From Gammaproteobacteria bacterium (GTDB taxonomy: Bacteria; Pseudomonadota; Gammaproteobacteria; Ga0077554; Ga007554), in NCBI GenBank assembly GCA_023266055.1, contig JAHFRW010000008.1, positions 38,425-72,445 of the forward strand: a stretch of 34,021 nucleotides of DNA, in the 5' to 3' direction. Below the pieces are notes generated by a model. The model saw only the letters and a list, made by a program, of their open reading frames with translations. It was not told where the DNA came from and searched no databases. Positions 1 through 8,013 of the stretch are shown one piece after another (the stretch's first letter is position 1; each line of letters starts with the position of its first letter). A program made the position numbers and the translations under genes.

Positions 1-557
1 TGCTTGACCATACCGCCTACTGTTGCAACTTCAGCGACACCCGGCAGACGTTGCAATTCAAATTTAATGAACCAGTCCTGCAATGAGCGTAGTTGCGATA
101 AATCGTGTTGGTTGCTGCGATCCACCAGTGCATATTCATATATCCAGCCTACACCGGTAGCATCAGGCCCCAAGGTTGGAACCACCCCTGAGGGCAAGCG
201 CGATTGCGCCTGATTGATATACTCAAGCACCCGCGAGCGTGCCCAATAGGGATCGGTGCCATCCTTGAATAATACATAAATAAATGAGTCGCCGAAAAAA
301 GAGTAACCACGCACAGTCGTGGCGCCAGGTACGGCCAGCAATGTCGTAGTGAGTGGATATGTGACCTGATCTTCTACTACTTGTGGTGCCTGACCGGGAA
401 AGCTGGTCTTGATAATTACCTGTACATCGGACAGGTCAGGGATGGCATCCACAGGTGTTTTTTGTACGCTATATATACCCCAGACAATCAATCCCATCGT
501 CGCAAGCAGTACCAGGAAGCGATTTCCCAAAGACCAGTTGATAATGGCGTTGATCAT
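1..557 (-). CDS. CusA/CzcA-family heavy-metal RND efflux pump, N-terminal part (runs off the window)
   Basis: Inner-membrane proton-driven pump subunit of a tripartite metal exporter, probably Cu(I)/Ag(I) judging from its partners. The 185 readable codons start [19 protein letters not shown], the usual first transmembrane helix of the HME-RND family. They continue into the porter domain with [33 protein letters not shown] and [17 protein letters not shown], all typical of CusA/CzcA. The start at 557 overlaps the stop of the upstream adaptor gene by four bases (ATGA), a usual sign of translational coupling in these operons. The metal-binding methionines and the intramembrane acidic residues lie outside the window. 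Silver/copper versus zinc/cobalt specificity is therefore inferred only from the CusB-like adaptor and the neighbouring copper-operon accessory genes. Confidence 0.93.
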   Translation of the reverse strand, partial: MINAIINWSLGNRFLVLLATMGLIVWGIYSVQKTPVDAIPDLSDVQVIIKTSFPGQAPQVVEDQVTYPLTTTLLAVPGATTVRGYSFFGDSFIYVLFKDGTDPYWARSRVLEYINQAQSRLPSGVVPTLGPDATGVGWIYEYALVDRSNQHDLSQLRSLQDWFIKFELQRLPGVAEVATVGGMVK

Positions 558-1999
558 TGCCGGTGCCCGGTATGATTGTTCGGTACCGGATCCGCTGCCG
601 TGTCATTATTCCCGCCCTCAAGGCGATGTAACCCTCCCGTGAAACTGGCCTCCGCATCCAGCAAAAACTGTCCACTTAATACCACACGCTGATTAACGTC
701 CAATCCTTCCAGAATCTCTATAAATTTACTGGTCTCTGTTCCGATCCGCACCTTGACGGGTTTGAAGCGCCCTTCACTCAGAGCGACAATGACCACATTC
801 TGCATGCCAGTGCGTAGCAGTGCTTCGCGTGGTATGGCAAGTGTCTGCATTCTGGGTGATGATTGAATACTGGCATTTACAAACATGCCAGGGCGTAACA
901 CGTTGTCGGGATTATCAAACACCAAACGTGCCTGCACAGTGCGGCTCTGTGGATTAAGTGTTGGATAAAGATAATCAATGTGCCCACGCCACTCACGCCC
1001 TGGAACATGAGTGGCATGTAATATGACCAGATCCCCTCGTTTTACAAAATCGGTCTGGTTGGCATAAATCTCCATAATGACCCAGATACGCGAAAGATCA
1101 GCCAGACTATAGAGACGGATATCAGGAGTGACATATCCTCCTTCACGCATATTCAGCTCGGTAATAATGCCATGATGAGATGCATACAGTTTGACAGTGC
1201 GGCGCACCTTGCCACTTCTTTCCAGTGCCTCGATATCAGCATTTGACATATCCAGTAAGCGTAATCGTTCACGCACGGTGTCGAGCAAGGATTGACTGTC
1301 TTTCGATAGCGGAGAATCTGAAAAACGCTTGACGCCATTCATTGCTACCAGAAATTCCTCCTGGGCATTTACAAGTTCGGGTGCATATATTTCTGCCAAT
1401 AATTGGCCACGTTGCACGGAGTCGCCCAGCGCCTTGACATAAACACGCTCTACCCAGCCGCTGATTTTAGGGTTGAAAAAACTGATGCCACGTTCATCGA
1501 CAGCCACTGTCCCTATCACATCAATGGGTGTTGCGAATGACTGACGTTGTACCACCGTGGTGCGAACTCCCAGGTTCTGCACGACACGGGGATCAATTTC
1601 AAGTACACCGGCGGCCGCTTTCTTGTCAGCATATACCGGTATGTAATCCATACCCATATTATCTTTTTGAGGCATGGGAGAGGTGATGTTCGGATCCATC
1701 GGATTGCGATAAAAGAGAATCCTGCCCTCGGATTCGGTTTTGGAGTTTTCGTCTTCATAAACAGCGATGTAATCCATACCCATATTATCTTTCTGCGGGA
1801 CGGGTGAGGTAATCGATGCATCCATGGGATTACGATAAAATAAAACCTTTTTCTCCGTGGTAGACAGGGTCACGGTTTGCATAGGTGATATGGTAACGTT
1901 GGATTGAAAGCGGGCATTGAGAAGCCAGCCAGCTGCAATACCAATGGCGATACCTGCACCTGCTACACCCAGCAGCAAGGGATTTTTTTTAATGCTCAT
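554..1999 (-). CDS. CusB-like periplasmic adaptor with duplicated heavy-metal-binding module
   Basis: Membrane-fusion protein linking the RND pump to the outer-membrane channel, with a role in metal capture in CusB relatives. I chose the ATG at 1999 (481 residues): it gives a clean N-terminal membrane anchor [24 protein letters not shown] at 2029 would add ten residues overlapping the upstream gene more deeply. Residues about 53-81 and 95-123 are two near-identical copies of a short metal-binding module, FYRNPMDxxITSPxPQKDNM followed by GMDYIxVY. The usual lipoyl/barrel-sandwich, alpha-hairpin and beta-barrel regions follow, for example [26 protein letters not shown] and [10 protein letters not shown]. 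The last bases of the upstream channel gene overlap this start by 11 bp. The C-terminus overlaps the pump start by 4 bp. Confidence 0.92.
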   Translation of the reverse strand: MSIKKNPLLLGVAGAGIAIGIAAGWLLNARFQSNVTISPMQTVTLSTTEKKVLFYRNPMDASITSPVPQKDNMGMDYIAVYEDENSKTESEGRILFYRNPMDPNITSPMPQKDNMGMDYIPVYADKKAAAGVLEIDPRVVQNLGVRTTVVQRQSFATPIDVIGTVAVDERGISFFNPKISGWVERVYVKALGDSVQRGQLLAEIYAPELVNAQEEFLVAMNGVKRFSDSPLSKDSQSLLDTVRERLRLLDMSNADIEALERSGKVRRTVKLYASHHGIITELNMREGGYVTPDIRLYSLADLSRIWVIMEIYANQTDFVKRGDLVILHATHVPGREWRGHIDYLYPTLNPQSRTVQARLVFDNPDNVLRPGMFVNASIQSSPRMQTLAIPREALLRTGMQNVVIVALSEGRFKPVKVRIGTETSKFIEILEGLDVNQRVVLSGQFLLDAEASFTGGLHRLEGGNNDTAADPVPNNHTGHRQ

Positions 2000-3290
2000 G
2001 ACCGGATGTTTCTGTAGTAATAGTGCCAAGGTAATTCAATTCAGCACTGGCGATCCATAAATCTGTACGCAAGCGCCATTGCCGTAATGTGTAATCAAGA
2101 TTAATCTGACGCGCACGCAAAACACTGGCCATATCAGTTTTTCCTGTGCGATAGGTTGCGAGCAGCGCATTCACTGTTTGTTCCGTTTGAGGTAGCAGCG
2201 TATTTTCAAGCAACTTCAGTCGCGACACGAGGTGTGTGTATTCGGCATAGCGTGCATGAGCTTCCGCATTCATCTGTAATAATAAATCATCTCGTTGATA
2301 ACGTAGCGCCAGCCATTGTGCCTGACGTTCCTGCACGCGAGCGTCCTGTCGCCGGGCAGTCCATAATGGCACGCTCATTACCACGCCTGCTGAAATCATG
2401 TCAGGTACCTTTGCACCGTTTGCATCATGTGCGGTACGATAACCATACATGGCTTCTATGCCAAACTCCGGATAGTAGTCACGACGTGCGGTTGCCAAGT
2501 CTAGTGCCGCAGCACGAATCTGGGCATCCAATGTTGTAACCTGAGGATGTTGGGGTAATGTGTTTATTAATTCATTGTCAGTGTGTACAGTAGGTGCTGC
2601 GGGTAACTCTGGTGTTGCAGCGAGGTTGGTGCCAGGCATACCAATAAGCCGTGCCAAGCGACTTTGTGCCATGCGGTATGTGGCCTGAATGCTCTCTTCA
2701 CGTTCGAGTAAATCATCTCGCTCCAGTTGGGCCTTCAGTACATCAGCTTCCTGTGCCAAGCCGTTACGGTATTGAGCACGCGCCGCCTGCACAATCTGAT
2801 CGAGCAATTCATGGTTGGTGCGTATCGTGGCTAATTCGCGCTCCTGGTAATAAACATTCAGCCACGCCATATGCACTTCATGCCGCAGGCGCGCCCGGGT
2901 ATCGCGGTATTTGCTTTGTGCAGCAAGTGTTCCCTGTTCAGCGCTTTTCTGTATTAATCCGAGCTTGCCCAAGGGTGGAAACATCTGCGTAATGCCCAGC
3001 GTGACCATGCTCATTTCGTAGCGGTTCAAGGCCAAGCTATCGATGGGAAAATTTTGCAGACCGAAACGTATTTGCGGGTCAGACAATTGGCCTGCAGAAA
3101 GCGCACGTGTTCGATTTATCTCGATCTCTGCCTGTGATTGCGACAATATGGGATGACGCTGTAACGCCAATCGTTCTGCTATCTCAAGACTCAATATAAT
3201 GGTTTCATCTGCTGTGGCAGGTGTCAGCCAGATTGGCATCAATACGCATGCCATTGTCATGACCCTGTGATATAAAGATAAGCGCTTCAA
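1989..3290 (-). CDS. TolC/CusC-like outer-membrane efflux channel protein
   Basis: Outer-membrane factor of the tripartite metal efflux system, forming the exit duct for the adjacent adaptor and pump. The protein is 433 residues, with a signal peptide at about 1-28 (ending PATADE). Long alpha-helical hairpins with heptad-like Ala/Gln/Arg-rich stretches occur twice, as expected for the duplicated OEP fold. Recognisable OEP-type segments are LALQRHPILSQSQAEIEINR, DPQIRFGLQNFPIDSL and LPQTEQTVNALLATYRTGKT. The start codon is TTG at 3290. It is supported by an AGGAG about seven bases upstream, which itself overlaps the stop codon of the preceding cytochrome gene. The next ATG lies ten codons further in and would shorten the signal peptide. 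No lipobox cysteine is seen, unlike many CusC proteins. Confidence 0.9.
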   Translation of the reverse strand: MKRLSLYHRVMTMACVLMPIWLTPATADETIILSLEIAERLALQRHPILSQSQAEIEINRTRALSAGQLSDPQIRFGLQNFPIDSLALNRYEMSMVTLGITQMFPPLGKLGLIQKSAEQGTLAAQSKYRDTRARLRHEVHMAWLNVYYQERELATIRTNHELLDQIVQAARAQYRNGLAQEADVLKAQLERDDLLEREESIQATYRMAQSRLARLIGMPGTNLAATPELPAAPTVHTDNELINTLPQHPQVTTLDAQIRAAALDLATARRDYYPEFGIEAMYGYRTAHDANGAKVPDMISAGVVMSVPLWTARRQDARVQERQAQWLALRYQRDDLLLQMNAEAHARYAEYTHLVSRLKLLENTLLPQTEQTVNALLATYRTGKTDMASVLRARQINLDYTLRQWRLRTDLWIASAELNYLGTITTETSGHEH

Positions 3291-3299
3291 AAATGACTC

Positions 3300-3824
3300 C
3301 TATTGCTTTTTATACGCTTCATCAACAAATACACTGCCTACCGTGTGTTTGGTGAGCCATTCTGCGTAGAGCTGGTCTGTCCATAATGACTGGAACCATG
3401 CAATCACGGTGGTGATTTGGTCATCGGTCAACGTGTTTTGAAAGGGTGGCATGTTACCCTTGCCAAACTCACTACCGTATTTGATACGATGGTGGAGTTG
3501 TGTTCTCGAGCTATGCCATTCACGGCCAGTGCCATTGAGTGGTGGAGGCAGATACTGTCCTTCCTGTAATGCTTTTCTCCATGTGGGGTTGCCTTCTGCC
3601 TTATCGCCATGACAGTTTGCACAATGTTGCTTGTACAACTGTTCACCCGCAGTGATTTGCTGAAGGTTATGCGGACGCACCACATCCACACCCGTGAGAG
3701 TAGATATGGTTTTTCCGTGCGGAAGACTGGTGTTTTCAGCGTTGGGAGAAGTGTTCGATGAGTCACATGCATTCAATGCCATGACACAAAATGCACTGAC
3801 CAAAATTCTTTTGCCTTGTTTCAT
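3300..3824 (-). CDS. Lipoprotein mono-heme cytochrome c
   Basis: Probable membrane-anchored periplasmic class I cytochrome c of 174 residues. The ATG at 3824 is preceded by AAGGG at suitable spacing. It yields the lipoprotein signal MKQGKRILVSAFCVMALNAC, whose LNAC is a lipobox with the acylated Cys at position 20. One heme-attachment motif CANCHG lies near residue 70, and GNMPPF near residue 124 offers the distal Met ligand. The TDDQITTVIAWFQSLW helix is typical of small c-type cytochromes. It lies between the DUF2231-like gene and the efflux channel gene, so it is probably co-transcribed with the metal efflux genes. Small cytochromes occur beside copper-resistance genes, but the electron donor and acceptor here are unknown. 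A longer reading from 3878 would destroy the signal peptide and is unlikely. Confidence 0.88.
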   Translation of the reverse strand: MKQGKRILVSAFCVMALNACDSSNTSPNAENTSLPHGKTISTLTGVDVVRPHNLQQITAGEQLYKQHCANCHGDKAEGNPTWRKALQEGQYLPPPLNGTGREWHSSRTQLHHRIKYGSEFGKGNMPPFQNTLTDDQITTVIAWFQSLWTDQLYAEWLTKHTVGSVFVDEAYKKQ

Positions 3825-3843
3825 GGGTACATATCCCTTGATA

Positions 3844-4527
3844 TTAATGATTGTGTGGACGTGCGGGATCATCGACATGGTCGTGTGTCTTTTTCCCCGT
3901 AGGGGCGTTCGATTCCGTATTCATGTTTTTTGTGCTGTCCTGCGTGGAATCTGTTATTTCATCATGCCCGCCACTATGTATTGTGGTATCAGGCATTGAC
4001 ATGGGATCAGCCGCATCGCTGGCATGTTCGTGGGCGCCATTACCACTATGCTGGTGAGCATGGCCACCACTTTCTTTTTTGGGCAGTGACATTACGCCTA
4101 GCCCATGGCGATATACTAGCTCGGCACCATGCCAGGCGGTGGCTAATAACAAGCCCTGTGCAGCCAGTAATGCGACCAGAAAGGCGGCTTGTACAGGTTT
4201 GCCCGCGCGGTAACGTACCAGTGACCACACCGCGATGGGCAAAAACATGGCCAGTGTAGCCAGGGCCAGATTGCGATGTTCAATCATTGCTTCATGTGAG
4301 GGTGTGTCGTGATCAACGCTGTTAAAGGCGAACCATCCTGCGGTTGCAGTTAACAGCGAAATCGCAGCTCCCATCCATAAATTCCAGTGGGCCACGGTCA
4401 GCCATTGGTCGTGCCATTTATGAGTGGATAATATTCGTCCCAACATAAAAAACAGCACGGACATACTGAACAATGCCACTGTGAAATGCACAAAAATGGG
4501 ATGCCAATTGGGGATAATTTCAATCAT
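3844..4527 (-). CDS. DUF2231-like membrane protein with histidine-rich C-terminal tail
   Basis: Inner-membrane protein of 227 residues. It opens with the DUF2231-like signature IPNWHPIFVHFTVALFSMSV and has about four hydrophobic helices through residue 145. The function of the family is not established; it is often found with cytochromes or metal-resistance genes. The last 75 or so residues are unusual: a soluble, His/Met/Asp-rich tail (GGHAHQHSGNGAHEHASDAA, DPMSMPDTTIHSGGHDE, final HDHVDDPARPHNH). It looks like a metal-binding periplasmic segment. The start at 4527 has GGGAG about eight bases upstream. The stop lies 20 bp before the cytochrome start, so the two are likely in one transcript. 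A role in copper or silver handling is inferred from the tail and neighbours only. Confidence 0.82.
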   Translation of the reverse strand: MIEIIPNWHPIFVHFTVALFSMSVLFFMLGRILSTHKWHDQWLTVAHWNLWMGAAISLLTATAGWFAFNSVDHDTPSHEAMIEHRNLALATLAMFLPIAVWSLVRYRAGKPVQAAFLVALLAAQGLLLATAWHGAELVYRHGLGVMSLPKKESGGHAHQHSGNGAHEHASDAADPMSMPDTTIHSGGHDEITDSTQDSTKNMNTESNAPTGKKTHDHVDDPARPHNH

Positions 4528-4648
4528 ATCTATAACTCCCTGTGATGTTTGGATAGCGAAAAATCACGCGTGGACACATGTTATTTGCCATATGGCCGAG
4601 ACACACACACATGTTACCCGAATGCGGACAGGTAACAGATAGTAGAGT

Positions 4649-5062
4649 TTAGCCTAACAGGGTATGACGGGGGGGTTTTGTTGCAGTAGGTATGATGATG
4701 CTGGTGAGTGTCACCGTGAAGGTAACGCGGGGAGTGTAAGGGGATATAGGTGTGGCGTCGTGGATGACGCCGAGTACAGCCATACAACAATGCGCTCCAC
4801 TGGAACAGTGCGGGGTTGTGTTGCCCGTGCTTTTATCGTTGGGCATGTCGCAGGGGGGGTTGCACGGTCCATCGGACATGGCCTGCTGATTGTTATGGGG
4901 GAATGGAATCGTAGGTGATGCAGTATCGTGCAGTGGGATTCCCACACGTTGGCTTGTGTCTGCGGGGTTGTAGTTATCGGCAAAGGCAATTTTCACGGGC
5001 ATGACTATCAATGCCAGGGCCAGAAGCAGATGGGTTATCTTGCGGGTTAAGCCTTTCATCAT
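4649..5062 (-). CDS. Small exported Cys-containing protein at the head of the metal efflux operon
   Basis: I do not recognise a named family with certainty. The 137-residue product has a signal peptide (residues 1-28, cleavage after AFA). The mature region is low in secondary-structure signal and carries CNPPC at 67-71 and CSSGAHCC at 86-93. It ends in a hydrophobic segment and a PPR motif (KPPRHTLLG). Small periplasmic proteins with Cys/His clusters commonly precede CusCBA-type genes, so a metal-binding or sensing role is plausible but unproven. Two adjacent ATG codons (5062 and 5059) are possible starts and neither has a clear Shine-Dalgarno sequence. The promoter-like elements just upstream would place the RNA start almost at the ATG, so the message could be leaderless. 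The gap to the next gene is 121 bp. Confidence 0.68.
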   Translation of the reverse strand: MMKGLTRKITHLLLALALIVMPVKIAFADNYNPADTSQRVGIPLHDTASPTIPFPHNNQQAMSDGPCNPPCDMPNDKSTGNTTPHCSSGAHCCMAVLGVIHDATPISPYTPRVTFTVTLTSIIIPTATKPPRHTLLG

Positions 5063-5067
5063 ACTAG

Positions 5068-5096
5068 ATATAATATATGTGCTGTATATTTGTCAA
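5068..5096 (-). promoter_or_regulatory. Candidate sigma70 promoter of the metal efflux operon
   Basis: On the minus strand TTGACA (5096-5091) is followed, after 17 bases, by TTATAT (5073-5068), or after 18 by TATATC. This fits a strong -35 and a weak AT-rich -10. The predicted RNA start falls at about 5061, next to the ATG, which suggests leaderless translation or a later start codon. I could not identify a CusR or CueR operator with confidence. Confidence 0.4.
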
Positions 5097-5243
5097 ATGG
5101 GCGTGTGTCTGGTGTTTCTGGAGGACGTCGCTGGCAGGATATTGCGATTAAAATAAGATATTGAATTTAATGTACTATTCTTCGTATGATGGCCTTCCCG
5201 AGCTGGAGGATTGTTCGACATCTCCCTTGAGGATATTTTCCTT

Positions 5244-5261
5244 GATATTAATAATGATATT
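5244..5261. promoter_or_regulatory. Possible Fur-like site upstream of the TonB receptor gene
   Basis: Three adjacent AT-rich hexamers, GATATT AATAAT GATATT, resemble the NATAAT hexamer array of Fur boxes. They lie about 200 bp before the TonB-dependent receptor start, where iron regulation would make sense. The match is loose and AT-rich DNA gives chance matches. The rest of the 397-base gap at 5063-5459 contains nothing else I can support. Confidence 0.25.
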
Positions 5262-5459
5262 AACCTTTATCAATGACGGATCGTTTAAGAGTTAATCTCA
5301 AATGTCGATATAAGCATGGGTTGCCAAGTTCCGTGCTCGGCGCTAATATTGCCATAATTTTAATAGGGTTAATGTGTTATGGAGTTGTTTTTGAGGGCGA
5401 CTGGTCCCGCGATTGCCGTATTGCCAACAAGTACTCAGGCACCCCCTTCAGTCCGTGGT

Positions 5460-7439
5460 ATGGATTGCTTCCATGTTATACGCAAAAAAATACTATCTGC
5501 AGTTATTCTAAGTACGTTGGTGTTTAGTCATTCCCTGTGGGCTGCCGAAGCAGACCTTACCTCCTTTTCGATTGAACAACTCATGGAGTTGGAGGTTTCA
5601 AGCGCGTCCAAATTTCCTCAAAAAGTCAGTGAAGCACCTGCGGCGGTGACTGTTATTACATCCAAGGATATTAAGGCTCAAGGGTACCGTACATTTGCGG
5701 ATGTTTTGCGCGGTGTTCGTGGCCTGTATATAACCTACGACAGAAATTATAGTTATATAGGTTCGCGTGGGTTTGGGCGACCGGGAGATTACAATACGCG
5801 TATCCTTTTTCTGTTGGATGGAAATCGCCTGAACGATAATGTGTATGATCTTGGACTTATTGGCACGGAATTTATTCTTGACCTGGAGCTTATCGATCGT
5901 ATTGAATTTGTACCTGGCCCTGGTTCAGCCGTATATGGTAACAACGCTTTCTTTGGAGTGATTAACGTCATCACAAAAAAATCCCAACAGTTGGATGGGT
6001 TGGAGGTTGCGGCTGAAGTGGCAGGTTATGGTACCCATAAAAAGAGAATGAGTTATGGGCATAAACTGAGCAACGGGATGGAATTTTCCTTTGCTGGTTC
6101 TGTGTATCGAAGCCAGGGAGAAAACCGGTTTTTCCCCGATTTCGATGATCCCACCACCAGCAACGGTATAGCACAGGGGCTTGATTACGATCGCTATCAA
6201 AGGCTGTTCGCAAAACTGGAAGGGGCACAGTTCGTTGCCGAGGTCGCATATTCGGATCGAAAGAAAGGTGTTCCAACGGCTGCATTTGGCCAGAACTTTA
6301 ATGATCCACGCAGTTATACCGATGATTTTCAGGTTTCAATTAATCTTGCCTACAATAACAGGCTTACACAGGATCTGGACTTTCTGGCCAGAGTGTATCA
6401 TGGGCAATATGATTATCTTGGCAGTTATGTTTTCGCCGCTGGCCCATCCCAGGATAGATCCAAGAGTCGTTGGTGGGGTACGGAAGCAAGATTGATCAAC
6501 ACTTCCTTTACCGGACACAAGTTGCTTGCAGGGATGGAATACCAATGGAACCCACATCAAGACCAGCATTTTTTTAATCCTGATACGAACGTTTACAGCC
6601 TGATTGCGGCCTTTAGCAGTGATCAATTGGGCTTCTATCTTCAGGATGAATATAAATGGAATGAGAGATGGATGTTCAATGTTGGTTTACGTTGGGATAA
6701 GGATACTCTCGATCAAACACATGTTAACCCGCGTTTTGCAGCTATCTATAAAGCAAGCGCACAAACCACACTGAAGGCATTGTATGGCACGGCTTATCGA
6801 GCACCGAATGCTTATGAGAAATTTTATTTTTCCGCCACAGGGGAATTGCAGGCTGAGAAAATAAAAACGCTGGAAGGTGTAATTGAGCATTATTTTTCAA
6901 ATGATATGAGATTTTCATTGTCGGCTTACCGCTACAAAATAGATGATTTAATCGAATTGGATAACAATAGCGCTCTCTTTTTTGTGAATCTTGGTAAAAC
7001 ATCAGCGCACGGTATTGAGGTCGAAGGGGAGCAGAATTTTGAGAACGATGCTCGACTCAAGATCAGTTATACCTGGCAGCATGCCAGAGATGTTGATTCG
7101 GGTGGAGATCTGGATAATTCACCGAAAAATATTGCCAAATTGAACTATAGAACACCTCTGCTTAATTATGCGTTTCAGGTTGCCGTTGAACTGCAGTATA
7201 CGGGTGAGCGAAAAACCTATCTTGGTGGGTCAGTTGACGATTTTATGGTTGCTAATGTCACCTTGATCAGTGCCAGGCTCATCAGGAATACAGAATTGTA
7301 TGCCAGTATATATAACGTATTTGACAATAGATACTTGGATCCACCCTCAGACGAGCACATTGATTCATCGGGTAGGGCATTGACAGGACTGCCACAAAAT
7401 GGCCGTGATTTTCGTGTTGGCGTGACCCATAAATTTTAG
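5460..7439 (+). CDS. TonB-dependent outer-membrane receptor
   Basis: Outer-membrane beta-barrel of 659 residues that would take up or sense a ligand using TonB energy. I prefer the ATG at 5460 because it gives a proper signal peptide (MDCFHVIRKKILSAVILSTL, cleaved near LWAAEA); the reading frame is open upstream to 5379. The mature N-terminus has FSIEQLMELEVSSASKFPQK, a pre-plug segment characteristic of one TonB-receptor subgroup. The plug follows (PAAVTVITSKDIKAQGYRT, then GSRGFGRPGDYNTRILFLLD and YGNNAFFGVINVITK). The barrel ends in the expected C-terminal phenylalanine (FRVGVTHKF). The substrate is unknown. The next two genes encode a YfiR-like periplasmic protein and a c-di-GMP enzyme, so the receptor may act in signalling. 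No strong Shine-Dalgarno precedes 5460. Confidence 0.9.
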   Translation: MDCFHVIRKKILSAVILSTLVFSHSLWAAEADLTSFSIEQLMELEVSSASKFPQKVSEAPAAVTVITSKDIKAQGYRTFADVLRGVRGLYITYDRNYSYIGSRGFGRPGDYNTRILFLLDGNRLNDNVYDLGLIGTEFILDLELIDRIEFVPGPGSAVYGNNAFFGVINVITKKSQQLDGLEVAAEVAGYGTHKKRMSYGHKLSNGMEFSFAGSVYRSQGENRFFPDFDDPTTSNGIAQGLDYDRYQRLFAKLEGAQFVAEVAYSDRKKGVPTAAFGQNFNDPRSYTDDFQVSINLAYNNRLTQDLDFLARVYHGQYDYLGSYVFAAGPSQDRSKSRWWGTEARLINTSFTGHKLLAGMEYQWNPHQDQHFFNPDTNVYSLIAAFSSDQLGFYLQDEYKWNERWMFNVGLRWDKDTLDQTHVNPRFAAIYKASAQTTLKALYGTAYRAPNAYEKFYFSATGELQAEKIKTLEGVIEHYFSNDMRFSLSAYRYKIDDLIELDNNSALFFVNLGKTSAHGIEVEGEQNFENDARLKISYTWQHARDVDSGGDLDNSPKNIAKLNYRTPLLNYAFQVAVELQYTGERKTYLGGSVDDFMVANVTLISARLIRNTELYASIYNVFDNRYLDPPSDEHIDSSGRALTGLPQNGRDFRVGVTHKF

Positions 7440-7484
7440 ATTTTAATTTATAGCCGGGTAATGCAGGGATTGTGATTGGCCACA

Positions 7485-8009
7485 ATGAAAAATTTGATAA
7501 TACAATCAATTTCCATGATTTTTTTATCTATGGGTTTATCTGTTGCATCCACCGTATCGGCAGAAGTACAGGAATATGAGATTAAGGCCGCATTTATCTA
7601 TAATTTTATCAGTTTTACTGAGTGGCCTGAAAAAACGGGGGCCAATATTAATATTTGCACGTTGGGTGAAAGCCCATTGAATATAGCGTTTGATGCGTTG
7701 AAAAAAAAATCGGCGAAAGGCGTTACCATTATGATTCACCGCCTGCGTATCGAAGATAGTTTAAAAGATTGTCAGGTGATTTTTTTAGGTGAATTGGATC
7801 GTATGAGCTTTATTAAAGTTATGAGCAGCCTGAAATCCATGCCCATTCTCACGGTAACAGACAGTGCTGGCTTGGTGGAAGAAGGTGTGATGATTGAGTT
7901 AGGGATCGAAGAGCGACGTATCGTGTTCAAGATTAATGTTGAGTCTGCAAAAAAATCACGATTAATGATCAGCTCAAAATTGCTGAGATTGGCCAAGGTT
8001 GTTTATTAA
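7485..8009 (+). CDS. YfiR/DUF4154-family periplasmic protein
   Basis: Small secreted protein of 174 residues, with a signal peptide (cleavage near VSAEVQ). It has the family hallmark YEIKAAFIYNFISFTEWP, followed by an alternating alpha/beta YfiR fold (INICTLGESPLNIAFDAL, KDCQVIFLG, ILTVTDSAGLVEEGVMIELG). In Pseudomonas, YfiR is a periplasmic inhibitor of the diguanylate cyclase YfiN. The next gene here also encodes an inner-membrane enzyme with a periplasmic sensor, so the same type of control is likely. Only two cysteines are present (C58 and C96 from this start), fewer than the four I recall in Pseudomonas YfiR. A TTG at 7476 has better spacing from CAGGGA than the ATG at 7485, so the start may be nine bases earlier. 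Confidence 0.85.
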   Translation: MKNLIIQSISMIFLSMGLSVASTVSAEVQEYEIKAAFIYNFISFTEWPEKTGANINICTLGESPLNIAFDALKKKSAKGVTIMIHRLRIEDSLKDCQVIFLGELDRMSFIKVMSSLKSMPILTVTDSAGLVEEGVMIELGIEERRIVFKINVESAKKSRLMISSKLLRLAKVVY

Positions 8010-8013
8010 GGCA

